In this document: positions 34,533 through 41,612 of the stretch, one piece after another
Position numbering within the stretch: position 1 is the first letter of the stretch
Layout of the letters: each line of letters opens with the position of its first letter
NCBI RefSeq assembly: GCF_001612785.1
Contig: NZ_BDBC01000010.1
Coordinates: forward strand, 186,001 to 250,000
DNA length: 64,000 bases
Reading direction: 5' to 3'
Origin: Nocardia beijingensis NBRC 16342
GTDB lineage: Bacteria > Actinomycetota > Actinomycetes > Mycobacteriales > Mycobacteriaceae
Made by a program: the position numbers and the translations under genes
The notes under the pieces: generated by a model
What the model was told of the DNA's origin: nothing
Database searches by the model: none
Seen by the model: the letters and a program-made list of their open reading frames with translations, nothing else

Positions 34533-35615
34533 ATGCCTTTCCCCCCATCGTCCCGGCGCGTCGCCCGCGCTCTCTCCGCCGCCGTAGCGGTGGTCACCGG
34601 CCTGTCCGTGCTCACCGGCTGCGGCGAGTCCGCACCCGCCAAGACCGCCGACGGCAAGACCGTGCTGCGCTACCAGGGTGCCACCGGGCAGGTCAGTCCC
34701 TTCGAACTAGCCGACGACCTGGGCTATTTCACGAAGATCAGCTTGCACTGGGAAGGCGATACCACCAGCGGCCCCGCCAATATCCAGGCGGCGGCGACCA
34801 ACCAGGTCGAATTCGGCAGCGCGTTCAACGGCGCGGTGGTCAAGCTGATCGCAGGCGGCGCGAAGGTCACCTCGGTGCTCAGTTCCTATGGCGCGGACGA
34901 GCAATCGTTCACCGGCTACTACGTGCGCGACGACTCCGGCATCACCTCCGCGCGCGATCTGATCGGCAAGAAGGTCGCGCTCAACACCCTGGGCGCGCAC
35001 CACGAGTTCATCACCAGGGAGTGGCTGCATCAGCAGGGCCTCACCCAGGACGAGATCAAGCAGGTGCAGCTGATCGTCGTGCCCCCGGCCAACACCGAGG
35101 AGGCGCTGCGCAAGGGACAGGTCGACGTCGCGGCCTTGGGTAGCGTGTTCCGCGACAACGCCGTCCAGCGCGGCGGCATCCACCCGCTCTACACCGACAA
35201 AGCCATCTTCGGCACGTTCGACTACGGCACCTACGTCTTCCGCAACGACTACATCGCCAAGAATCCCGAAGCGGTGGAGGACTTCGTGCAGGGCACCGCG
35301 CGCGCGATCCGCTGGCTTCAGGTGACGCCGGGCGATCAGGTGCGCGAACGGTTCGTCCAGATCATCGGCAAGCGCGGCCGCAACGAGAACACCAGCTTGG
35401 TGCCGTACTGGCACAGCTCCGGCATCCCGGTGCCGGGCGGGGTGGTCGCGGAGAAGGAACTGCAGATCTGGATCGACTGGCTGGTGCGCAACGGCGAACT
35501 GCCGAACGGCAAGTTGAAGGCAGCCGATCTGTTCACCAACAAGTTCAACCCCTACGCCAACGGCAAGTACAAGCCGGAGGCGGGACCGACCGGAGAGGTG
35601 GTGGCCGCGAAATGA
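34533..35615 (+). CDS. Substrate-binding lipoprotein of a sulfonate/taurine-class ABC importer
   Basis: A 360-residue lipoprotein from the ATG at 34533. The signal peptide ends in LSVLTGC with Cys30 as the lipidated residue. The mature protein has the SsuA/TauA/NMT1-like fold: SPFELADDLGYFTK, NQVEFGSAFNGAVVKLIAGGA and IGKKVALNTLGAHHEF. It would capture an alkanesulfonate, taurine or similar sulfur compound outside the membrane and hand it to the permease at 36462. The stop overlaps the ATPase start (ATGA). The cysteine leader peptide upstream and the TauD-type dioxygenase downstream support a sulfur ligand over nitrate or bicarbonate. Confidence 0.85.
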   Translation: MPFPPSSRRVARALSAAVAVVTGLSVLTGCGESAPAKTADGKTVLRYQGATGQVSPFELADDLGYFTKISLHWEGDTTSGPANIQAAATNQVEFGSAFNGAVVKLIAGGAKVTSVLSSYGADEQSFTGYYVRDDSGITSARDLIGKKVALNTLGAHHEFITREWLHQQGLTQDEIKQVQLIVVPPANTEEALRKGQVDVAALGSVFRDNAVQRGGIHPLYTDKAIFGTFDYGTYVFRNDYIAKNPEAVEDFVQGTARAIRWLQVTPGDQVRERFVQIIGKRGRNENTSLVPYWHSSGIPVPGGVVAEKELQIWIDWLVRNGELPNGKLKAADLFTNKFNPYANGKYKPEAGPTGEVVAAK

Positions 35616-36469
35616 CCACAGCGACGAAACTATCGCTCACCGCGGTGCGCAAGGAGTTCGCGGTGCGCGGCTCGCAGGAGCGGTTCACCGCCCTGCAGGA
35701 CATCTCGCTGGAACTGCGCGAGGGCGAGTTCCTCGTGCTGGTCGGCCCGAGCGGGTCGGGCAAGTCCACGCTGCTGGACCTGCTCGGCGGCCTGAGCACA
35801 CCGACCTCCGGTGAGATCCTGCTGGACGGCAGGCCGATCACCGGCCCCGGCCTCGATCGCGGCATCGTCTTCCAGCAGTACGCGCTGCTGCCCTGGCGGA
35901 CGGCCCGCGCCAACATCGAATTCGGGTTGGAGGCCAAGGGTTTGCGCCGCAAGGAGCGTCGCGCACTCGCCGAGCACTACCTGGAGCTGGTCGGGTTGTC
36001 CGGCTTCGGCGACCGCTACCCGCACGAGCTGTCCGGCGGCATGAAACAGCGCGTCGCGATCGCGCGCAGCCTGGCGTTCGATCCCGAGGTGCTGCTGATG
36101 GACGAACCGTTCGCCGCGCTCGACGCGCAGACCCGGGAGTCGTTGCAGGACGAGCTGTTACGCATCTGGCGGGCCACCGGCAAGACCGTCCTGTTCATCA
36201 CCCACGGCATCGATGAGGCGGTGTACCTCGGCCAGCGAGTGGCCGTGCTGACCTCGCGGCCCGGCCGGATCAAGGCCATCGTCGACGTCGAGATCGACCG
36301 CGACACCGACGACGACGTCCGCTCCTCCCAGCGCTTCCGGGACTACCGCCACGAGATCTGGACGCTGCTGCACAGCGAGGTCCAGCGGGCCGCGAGCCTG
36401 GAACTGGAGTCCTTGTCCGACCACACGGCCGAGATCGAATCCATTACCGAGAGGACGGCCGATGTCTAG
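35612..36469 (+). CDS. ATP-binding protein of the sulfonate/taurine-class importer
   Basis: A 285-residue SsuB/TauB-type ATPase. Walker A GPSGSGKST, Q-loop FQQYALLPW, signature LSGGMKQR, Walker B VLLMDEPFAALD and H-loop FITHGIDEA are all intact. About 45 residues after the core form a family-typical tail. It overlaps the binding-protein gene by four bases and the permease gene by eight, indicating translational coupling. Confidence 0.92.
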   Translation: MTTATKLSLTAVRKEFAVRGSQERFTALQDISLELREGEFLVLVGPSGSGKSTLLDLLGGLSTPTSGEILLDGRPITGPGLDRGIVFQQYALLPWRTARANIEFGLEAKGLRRKERRALAEHYLELVGLSGFGDRYPHELSGGMKQRVAIARSLAFDPEVLLMDEPFAALDAQTRESLQDELLRIWRATGKTVLFITHGIDEAVYLGQRVAVLTSRPGRIKAIVDVEIDRDTDDDVRSSQRFRDYRHEIWTLLHSEVQRAASLELESLSDHTAEIESITERTADV

Positions 36470-37352
36470 TGCCATTCAGCTGAGCGAGCGGCCGGTACGG
36501 GGAAGCGCCGCCGCGCCGGCCCGGCCCGCCCCGGTGCGCGAGGCCGAGGCCGCGCCCACCGCCGCGACGCAAGCCGTCCGCGCGGTGAGCCGGTTGGCCT
36601 GGCGGGTGTTCAAACCGACGGTCGTCATCGCCCTGTTCCTGCTGCTGTGGCAGCTCGCCCCGACGCTGGGACTGGTGGACGAGGTGTTCCTGCCACCGTT
36701 CTCGGTGGTCGCCCAGGCGTTCGCCGACCTGGTGGCGAGCGGGGAGATGTGGACCCACGTCTCCGCGAGCCTGAGCCGTTCGCTGGCCGGGTACTCGCTC
36801 GCCTTGGTCGCCGGCATTCCGGTGGGCATCGCGATCGCCTGGTACAAGCCGGTCGCGGACTTCCTGAACCCGATCCTCGAAATGTTCCGCAACACCGCCG
36901 CGCTGGCGTTGCTGCCGGTGTTCCTGCTGATCCTCGGCATCGGAGAGACCTCGAAGGTCGCCATCGTCGTGTACGCGAGCTTCTTCCCGATCCTGCTGAA
37001 CACCATCACCGGCGTGCGCACCGTCGATCCGCTGCTGGTCAAATCGGCGGCCTCCCTCGGTTTCTCGCCGATCCGGCTGTTCCAGAAGGTGATCCTGCCC
37101 GCGGCGCTGCCGTCCATCTTCACCGGTCTGCGGATGGCCGCGGCCAGTTCGATCCTCGTGCTGCTGGCCGCCGAGATGTTCGGGGCGAGGGCGGGGCTCG
37201 GTTATCTGATCACCGCCGCACAGCAGAACTTCGCGATCCCGAACATGTACGCGGGCATCCTCGCGATCTCGCTGCTCGGTCTGGCCTTCAACGGCCTGCT
37301 GGTCGCCCTCGAACGCCGCCTGTCGCGGTGGCGCGCCCCGGCTGAGTCCTGA
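36462..37352 (+). CDS. Permease of the sulfonate/taurine-class importer
   Basis: A 296-residue inner-membrane permease (BPD-transporter family, SsuC/TauC type). After a charged, Ala/Pro-rich N-terminus there are about six membrane segments. The ATPase-docking EAA-like loop reads VDPLLVKSAASLGFSPIRLF followed by KVILPAALPSIFTGL. It completes a three-gene importer with the two genes upstream. The next gene, a dioxygenase, has its own leader and probably its own regulation. Confidence 0.9.
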   Translation: MSSAIQLSERPVRGSAAAPARPAPVREAEAAPTAATQAVRAVSRLAWRVFKPTVVIALFLLLWQLAPTLGLVDEVFLPPFSVVAQAFADLVASGEMWTHVSASLSRSLAGYSLALVAGIPVGIAIAWYKPVADFLNPILEMFRNTAALALLPVFLLILGIGETSKVAIVVYASFFPILLNTITGVRTVDPLLVKSAASLGFSPIRLFQKVILPAALPSIFTGLRMAAASSILVLLAAEMFGARAGLGYLITAAQQNFAIPNMYAGILAISLLGLAFNGLLVALERRLSRWRAPAES

Positions 37353-37390
37353 GCCATGGCCGCCCGCGTCGTGCCAGGAAGTCAGTCGCC

Positions 37391-37501
37391 GTGCAGGCGC
37401 TGACCAAACGTCGCGTCGTCGACTTCATGCGCGTCTGCCGCAGCGCTTGTCGCCCTGCCGCAGACTCCGCCTCTCCGGTTGACGCCGGCCCGATCCGCTA
37501 G
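37391..37501 (+). CDS. Cysteine-containing leader peptide upstream of the TauD-type gene
   Basis: A 36-codon frame from a GTG, beginning MQALTKRRVVDFMRVCRSAC and ending DAGPIR. It shares the RRxVDFMRV motif and the VDFMRV coding sequence (GTCGACTTCATGCGCGT) with the leader peptide at 34328, and has Cys at residues 16 and 20. It ends 19 bases before the dioxygenase start. As with the first leader, cysteine-responsive attenuation is the likely role, by analogy with actinobacterial leader peptides. An internal ATG at 37427 would give a shorter 24-residue form. Confidence 0.7.
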   Translation: MQALTKRRVVDFMRVCRSACRPAADSASPVDAGPIR

Positions 37502-37520
37502 TTCGAAATGAGTTCTTCCG

Positions 37521-38468
37521 ATGACCGCAGTACACGAAACCCCCGTCTCGACCACCACCGACGACGCGGTGCGCGTCGCCCCCGTCGCCGGTCACATCGG
37601 CGCCGAGATCTCCGGCGTCGATCTGCGTGAGCCGCTGACCGACCAGCAGGTCGCGGCCATCACCGACGCCCTGCACACCTACAAGGTGCTGTTCTTCCGC
37701 GACCAGCACATCGATCACGCGCAGCAGATCGCCTTCTCCCGGCGCTTCGGCGCGGTCACGCCGTCGCACCCCTACGACGACGACGCGCCGACGGAGTACC
37801 CGGAGATCCTCGCGGTCGACAGCAGGCTGTACGAGAAGCGGTTCGGCGTGCGCAAGCACAGCTACACCAACCACTGGCACACCGATGTCTCCGCGCTGAT
37901 CAACCCGCCCGCGGCCTCCATCCTGCGCGCCGAGATCGCCCCGGAGCGCGGCGGCGACACCGGCTGGACCAACCTCGTGGCCGCCTACGAGAACCTCCCG
38001 GAGTCGCTCAAGCGATTCGTCGAGGGGCTGCGTGCCGAGCACCGCTTCGGCGGCAGCAGGCCCGCATGGGACTCCGAGAGCGACTACGCGAAGAAGGTCG
38101 CCGCCGCACCGCTGATCACCGAGCATCCGGTGGTCCGGGTACACCCGGTGACCGGCGAGCGGGCGCTGTTCGTGAATCCCGGCTTCACCACCAGGATCGT
38201 CGGGCTCAGCCCGAGCCAGAGCGACGCGGTGCTGAAGCTGCTGTTCGACGAGGTCACCCACCCCGCCTACACGGTCCGCTTCCGCTGGCAGAAGGGCAGC
38301 CTCGCGTTCTGGGACAACCGGGTCACCGCGCACCTCGCCCCCAGCGATCTGGACCATCTCGATGTCACCCGGGTGCTGTACCGCACCACCCTCGAGGGCG
38401 ACATCCCGGTCGGCGTCGACGGTCAGCCGTCGAAGTCCGTGGCCGGAGCGAAGTTCACCGGCGCGTAG
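37521..38468 (+). CDS. TauD/TfdA-family alpha-ketoglutarate-dependent dioxygenase
   Basis: A 315-residue Fe(II)/2-oxoglutarate oxygenase. The metal-binding HxD is in NHWHTDVSAL, the distal histidine in DNRVTAHLAPSD, and the 2-oxoglutarate-binding arginine in DHLDVTRVLYRTT. Members release sulfite from taurine, alkanesulfonates or alkyl sulfates; the neighbouring importer and leader peptides support such a sulfur-scavenging role. The precise substrate is open. The ATG at 37521 was chosen. A strong hairpin follows. Confidence 0.88.
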   Translation: MTAVHETPVSTTTDDAVRVAPVAGHIGAEISGVDLREPLTDQQVAAITDALHTYKVLFFRDQHIDHAQQIAFSRRFGAVTPSHPYDDDAPTEYPEILAVDSRLYEKRFGVRKHSYTNHWHTDVSALINPPAASILRAEIAPERGGDTGWTNLVAAYENLPESLKRFVEGLRAEHRFGGSRPAWDSESDYAKKVAAAPLITEHPVVRVHPVTGERALFVNPGFTTRIVGLSPSQSDAVLKLLFDEVTHPAYTVRFRWQKGSLAFWDNRVTAHLAPSDLDHLDVTRVLYRTTLEGDIPVGVDGQPSKSVAGAKFTGA

Positions 38469-38480
38469 TCACCGATCAGG

Positions 38481-38518
38481 CGATATCGGCCGGGCGCACA
38501 CGCTCCCGGCCGATATCG
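38481..38518 (+). terminator. Perfect 14-bp hairpin after the TauD-type gene
   Basis: CGATATCGGCCGGG at 38481-38494 pairs exactly with CCCGGCCGATATCG at 38505-38518 around a ten-base loop, 12 bases after the stop codon. Likely terminator of the sulfur locus. Confidence 0.75.
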
Positions 38519-38535
38519 TGCTATCGCCGCCCCAC

Positions 38536-38572
38536 GTGCCATGGGGTGGCACGAAGTGGCACCACATGGCAC
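38536..38572. promoter_or_regulatory. Phased TGGCAC repeats, probable toxin-antitoxin operator
   Basis: TGGCAC occurs at 38547-38552, 38557-38562 and 38567-38572, exactly ten bases apart, and the inverted copy GTGCCA is at 38536-38541. The array ends 20 bases before the antitoxin start. One-helical-turn spacing fits cooperative binding of an antitoxin dimer on one DNA face. Confidence 0.6.
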
Positions 38573-38592
38573 ACCGCTGATACGATGAGTCC

Positions 38593-38862
38593 ATGCCTGC
38601 GCAGCCTGAGATCACCCAGCGCGACCTGCGAAACCGGTCGAAGGAGATCATGGATGCCGTCCAGCGAGGGCAAGCCTTCACTGTCACCCGAGACGGACAT
38701 CAGATCGGTGAACTGATTCCACTACGCCGACGCCGACGCTTCGTTTCCCGCGCAGAGTTCGCGGCGATGTCGCGCAGCGCGCCGAACATCTCGATCGATG
38801 CCTTCCGCGCCGACCAGGCCGCCACGGCCGAACAGGAAGCGGACGACCCGTATGCCCGCTGA
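38593..38862 (+). CDS. Phd/YefM-family antitoxin
   Basis: An 89-residue protein beginning MPAQPEITQRDLRNRSKEIM. The N-terminal pattern (ITQRDLRNRSKEIMDAVQ, FTVTRDGHQIGELIPL) is that of Phd/YefM antitoxins, which bind their operator through the N-terminal half and mask the toxin with the C-terminal tail, here acidic (ATAEQEADDPYAR). It overlaps the PIN toxin by 11 bases, the usual antitoxin-first order. The phased repeat directly upstream is the probable autoregulatory operator. Confidence 0.85.
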   Translation: MPAQPEITQRDLRNRSKEIMDAVQRGQAFTVTRDGHQIGELIPLRRRRRFVSRAEFAAMSRSAPNISIDAFRADQAATAEQEADDPYAR

Positions 38863-39319
38863 TTTCGAGCAGGGGCTGCTCGACACCAACATCATGATCC
38901 TGCGCAGATGGATCGATCCCGAGCAACTGCCCGAAGCGATGGCGATCAGCGCGATCACCTTGGCGGAACTGTCGGCCGGACCGCATGAGGTCCGGCGCAA
39001 CGACGAGCAAGACGCCTATGACGAACACGTCGAGCGCGCCCGCCGCCTGGACGTGCTCCAGCGCGCCGAGAACGAATTCGACCCGATCCCATTCGGCGTG
39101 GAAGCAGCGCGAATCTACGGCAGGGTCTGCGCGGGCGTCATCAGCGCCGGGCGCAAACCTCGTCGCCGAGTCGCCGATCTGATGATCGCCGCCGTGGCGA
39201 TCGCCGAAGAGCTGCCGCTGTTCACGACGAACCCGGATGACTTCCGAGGATTGGACCACCTATTGACCGTGGTCGCTGTGACACGCCCGGAAGTGCCGAC
39301 CGACCTGGCAACCCGCTGA
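38852..39319 (+). CDS. VapC-like PIN-domain toxin
   Basis: A 155-residue PIN-domain ribonuclease from the ATG at 38852. Acidic active-site residues are in place: LLDTNIMIL near the N-terminus, ITLAELSAG in the middle, and RVADLMIAAVA plus TTNPDDFRGL near the end. Such toxins cleave specific RNAs, frequently initiator tRNA or rRNA, unless bound by the antitoxin. The pair is probably VapBC-type with a Phd-like antitoxin. Confidence 0.85.
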   Translation: MPADFEQGLLDTNIMILRRWIDPEQLPEAMAISAITLAELSAGPHEVRRNDEQDAYDEHVERARRLDVLQRAENEFDPIPFGVEAARIYGRVCAGVISAGRKPRRRVADLMIAAVAIAEELPLFTTNPDDFRGLDHLLTVVAVTRPEVPTDLATR

Positions 39320-39522
39320 GCGTCGAACACGAACGTCTCTCGAGCGGTCGGGCACATGCGCGAAGGCCACGTTCATTCGCGGTCGGCGGCGAGCGGATGC
39401 GGGCGCGGAATTCGGTGCGCCGAGCGCCGAACGGTTGCCAGACCGCGGTGGACTGGTAACAGTGAGGTACGGAAGCCGCGGCGATCGCCGCGGCGGTTCG
39501 GGTACACACGAAGGAGATATTC

Positions 39523-40515
39523 GTGCGCTTCGGCATCTTCATTCCGCAGGGCTGGCGGCTCGATCTGGTCGGCATCGACCCGGCGGACCAGTGGGGGGTG
39601 ATGCGAGACCTCGCCCAGCGCGCCGATGCCAACCCGGCGTGGGAGTCGCTGTGGGTGTACGACCACTTCCACACCGTGCCGGTGCCCACCGAGGAGGCGA
39701 CGCACGAAGCGTGGACGCTGATGTCGGCGTTCGCCGCGACCACCTCGCGCGTGCGCCTCGGCCAGATGTGTACCGCGATCAGCTACCGCAACCCGGCCTA
39801 CCTGGCGAAGGTGGCCGCGACGGTCGACCTGATCTCCGGCGGACGCGTCGAGATGGGCATCGGCGGTGGCTGGTACGAACACGAGTGGCGCGCCTACGGC
39901 TACGGCTTCCCCTCCGCGGGCGAACGTCTGGGCCGCCTCGACGAAGGCGTGCAGATCTTCCGGCAGGCGTGGACAACGGGTTCGGCCACCCTCGACGGCA
40001 GGTACTACCAGGTGGACGGCGCCATCGTGCGTCCACTCCCCTTGCAGCAGAACGGAATTCCGCTCTGGATCGCGGGCGGCGGCGAGAAGAAGACGCTGCG
40101 CATCGCCGCGAAGTACGCCCAGTACACCAACTTCAGCGGCAATCCCGACGAGTTCACCCACAAGTCCGAAGTGCTGCGCGCGCACTGCGCCGACGTCGGC
40201 ACCGACTTCGACGCGATCGTCCGCAGCTCCAACTTCAATGTCGTCATCGGCGCCACCGAGGCCGAAGTCGAGGAGCGCATCGCGGCGCTGAAAGCCCGCC
40301 TGACGCCCGTCATCGGCCCCGACGCGACCAAGTCCTACTTCGAGCAGCTGTACGGCAGCGGCGCCACCACCGGCACCCCCGAGCAGATCACCGAGCACTT
40401 GCTCCGCGTCCGCGACCTCGGCCTCGGCTACGCCATCTTCAACTTCCCCGAATCCGCCTACGACACCTCCGGCATCGAACTCTTCGAACGGGAAGTGCTC
40501 CCGGCCCTGAGCTGA
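39523..40515 (+). CDS. LLM-class (F420-dependent) oxidoreductase
   Basis: A 330-residue luciferase-like TIM-barrel enzyme from the GTG at 39523, preceded by AAGGAGA. Characteristic parts are MRFGIFIPQGW, SLWVYDHFHT, AATTSRVRLGQMCTA, LISGGRVEMGIGGGWYE and LWIAGGGEKKTLRIAA. Members of this group in actinobacteria usually use F420 and act on diverse small molecules, so the substrate cannot be named. No operon partner; a clear bidirectional hairpin follows. Confidence 0.85.
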   Translation: MRFGIFIPQGWRLDLVGIDPADQWGVMRDLAQRADANPAWESLWVYDHFHTVPVPTEEATHEAWTLMSAFAATTSRVRLGQMCTAISYRNPAYLAKVAATVDLISGGRVEMGIGGGWYEHEWRAYGYGFPSAGERLGRLDEGVQIFRQAWTTGSATLDGRYYQVDGAIVRPLPLQQNGIPLWIAGGGEKKTLRIAAKYAQYTNFSGNPDEFTHKSEVLRAHCADVGTDFDAIVRSSNFNVVIGATEAEVEERIAALKARLTPVIGPDATKSYFEQLYGSGATTGTPEQITEHLLRVRDLGLGYAIFNFPESAYDTSGIELFEREVLPALS

Positions 40516-40521
40516 TCCCTT

Positions 40522-40562
40522 GGGCAGGGGCCGCGGCGGCTGAGCCCCGCGAACCCCTGCCC
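40522..40562. terminator. Bidirectional hairpin between the LLM and methyltransferase genes
   Basis: GGGCAGGGG (40522-40530) pairs with CCCCTGCCC (40554-40562), with an inner CGCGG/CCGCG helix (40532-40536 with 40547-40551). It lies between two convergent genes. Confidence 0.7.
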
Positions 40563-40587
40563 CGGGCACCACCCCGCGGACGAACTC

Positions 40588-41415
40588 TCACACCTTGCGG
40601 CCGACCGCGGCCCAGCAGTTGACCTGCGAGTCGAGCCAGGACGGTGACTCGCCCTGCGGTCGCCATTGGTTGCTGGCGACGATCCCTGGATCCAGTAGTT
40701 CCAACCCGGTGAAAAATCGGGCGAATTCGTCCCGGGTGCGGGTCTGGGCATAGACACCGCTTTGCCGGTACACGTTCAATGCGTCGGTCATCATCTCCGG
40801 TTCCAGGTCAGCGGTGACATGCGAGATCACGAGGAAGGAACCCGGCGAAAGGGCATCCAGCAATGTCTCGACGATTCCGTAGGGGTCGTCATCGTCGGAC
40901 AGGAAGTGCAGCACGGCGACCAAGCTCAGCGCTACCGGACGCTCCAGATCCAGGGTCTCGAGCAGTTCGGACGCGGACAGGATCGCCCGGGGATCCTTCA
41001 GGTCGGCGTCGACGTAGGCGGTGCGTCCCTCCGGCGTGCCCGTGAGCAAAGCGCGGGCATGGGACAACACGATCGGGTCGTTGTCCACGTAGACCACCCG
41101 CGCTTCCGGCGCCGGCGCCTGCGCCACCTGGTGCAGGTTCGGCTCGGTGGGGATACCGGTGCCGACGTCGAGGAACTGCGTCACGCCCAGCGCGGTGAGC
41201 GCGTTCACCGCGCGGTGCATGAACTGCCGGTTCTGCCGGGCCGCGACCCGAGTGGTGGGAAACGCCGCGATCACTTTCTCGGCCGCGTCCCGATCCACCT
41301 GGTAGTGGTCTTTCCCGCCGAGGACGTAGTCGTATATCCGTGCGCTGCTCGGCACGCTCGCGTCGTGAATCGGCTTGAGCGGCTTGCCGCCGAGATCGGT
41401 CATCCTGGTTCCCAT
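40588..41415 (-). CDS. DUF574-type S-adenosyl methyltransferase
   Basis: A 275-residue protein from the ATG at 41415; another ATG four codons on (MTDLGGKP) is possible. Signatures of the actinobacteria-specific SAM methyltransferase family DUF574 are present: PSSARIYDYVLGGKDHYQVD, RQNRQFMHRAV and FLDVGTGIPTEPNLHQVAQ. The family is greatly expanded in Nocardia and Streptomyces and its acceptors are mostly unknown. A stand-alone gene, flanked by hairpins. Confidence 0.88.
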   Translation of the reverse strand: MGTRMTDLGGKPLKPIHDASVPSSARIYDYVLGGKDHYQVDRDAAEKVIAAFPTTRVAARQNRQFMHRAVNALTALGVTQFLDVGTGIPTEPNLHQVAQAPAPEARVVYVDNDPIVLSHARALLTGTPEGRTAYVDADLKDPRAILSASELLETLDLERPVALSLVAVLHFLSDDDDPYGIVETLLDALSPGSFLVISHVTADLEPEMMTDALNVYRQSGVYAQTRTRDEFARFFTGLELLDPGIVASNQWRPQGESPSWLDSQVNCWAAVGRKV

Positions 41416-41558
41416 CACTACCGGATTGCTTCTGCCCCAGCCTATTCCAGAAGCGAACGCCGCACCGCACGTAGACGGCGGCCCGGGACCGGCTTGTGGC
41501 GGTTGCCCACCTGCCGACTGTGCCGCTCGACCGCGAAACCCCTCGGCCCTGAGCAGCA

Positions 41559-41603
41559 GAAGACGGTGACGCTTCCCGCCGCACGGGACGCGTCACCGTC
41601 TTC
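41559..41603 (-). terminator. nrdHIE operon terminator
   Basis: GAAGACGGTGACGC (41559-41572) pairs perfectly with GCGTCACCGTCTTC (41590-41603), with a CCCG/CGGG inner helix. It begins nine bases beyond the nrdE stop. Confidence 0.8.
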
Positions 41604-41612
41604 GTCAACGAA

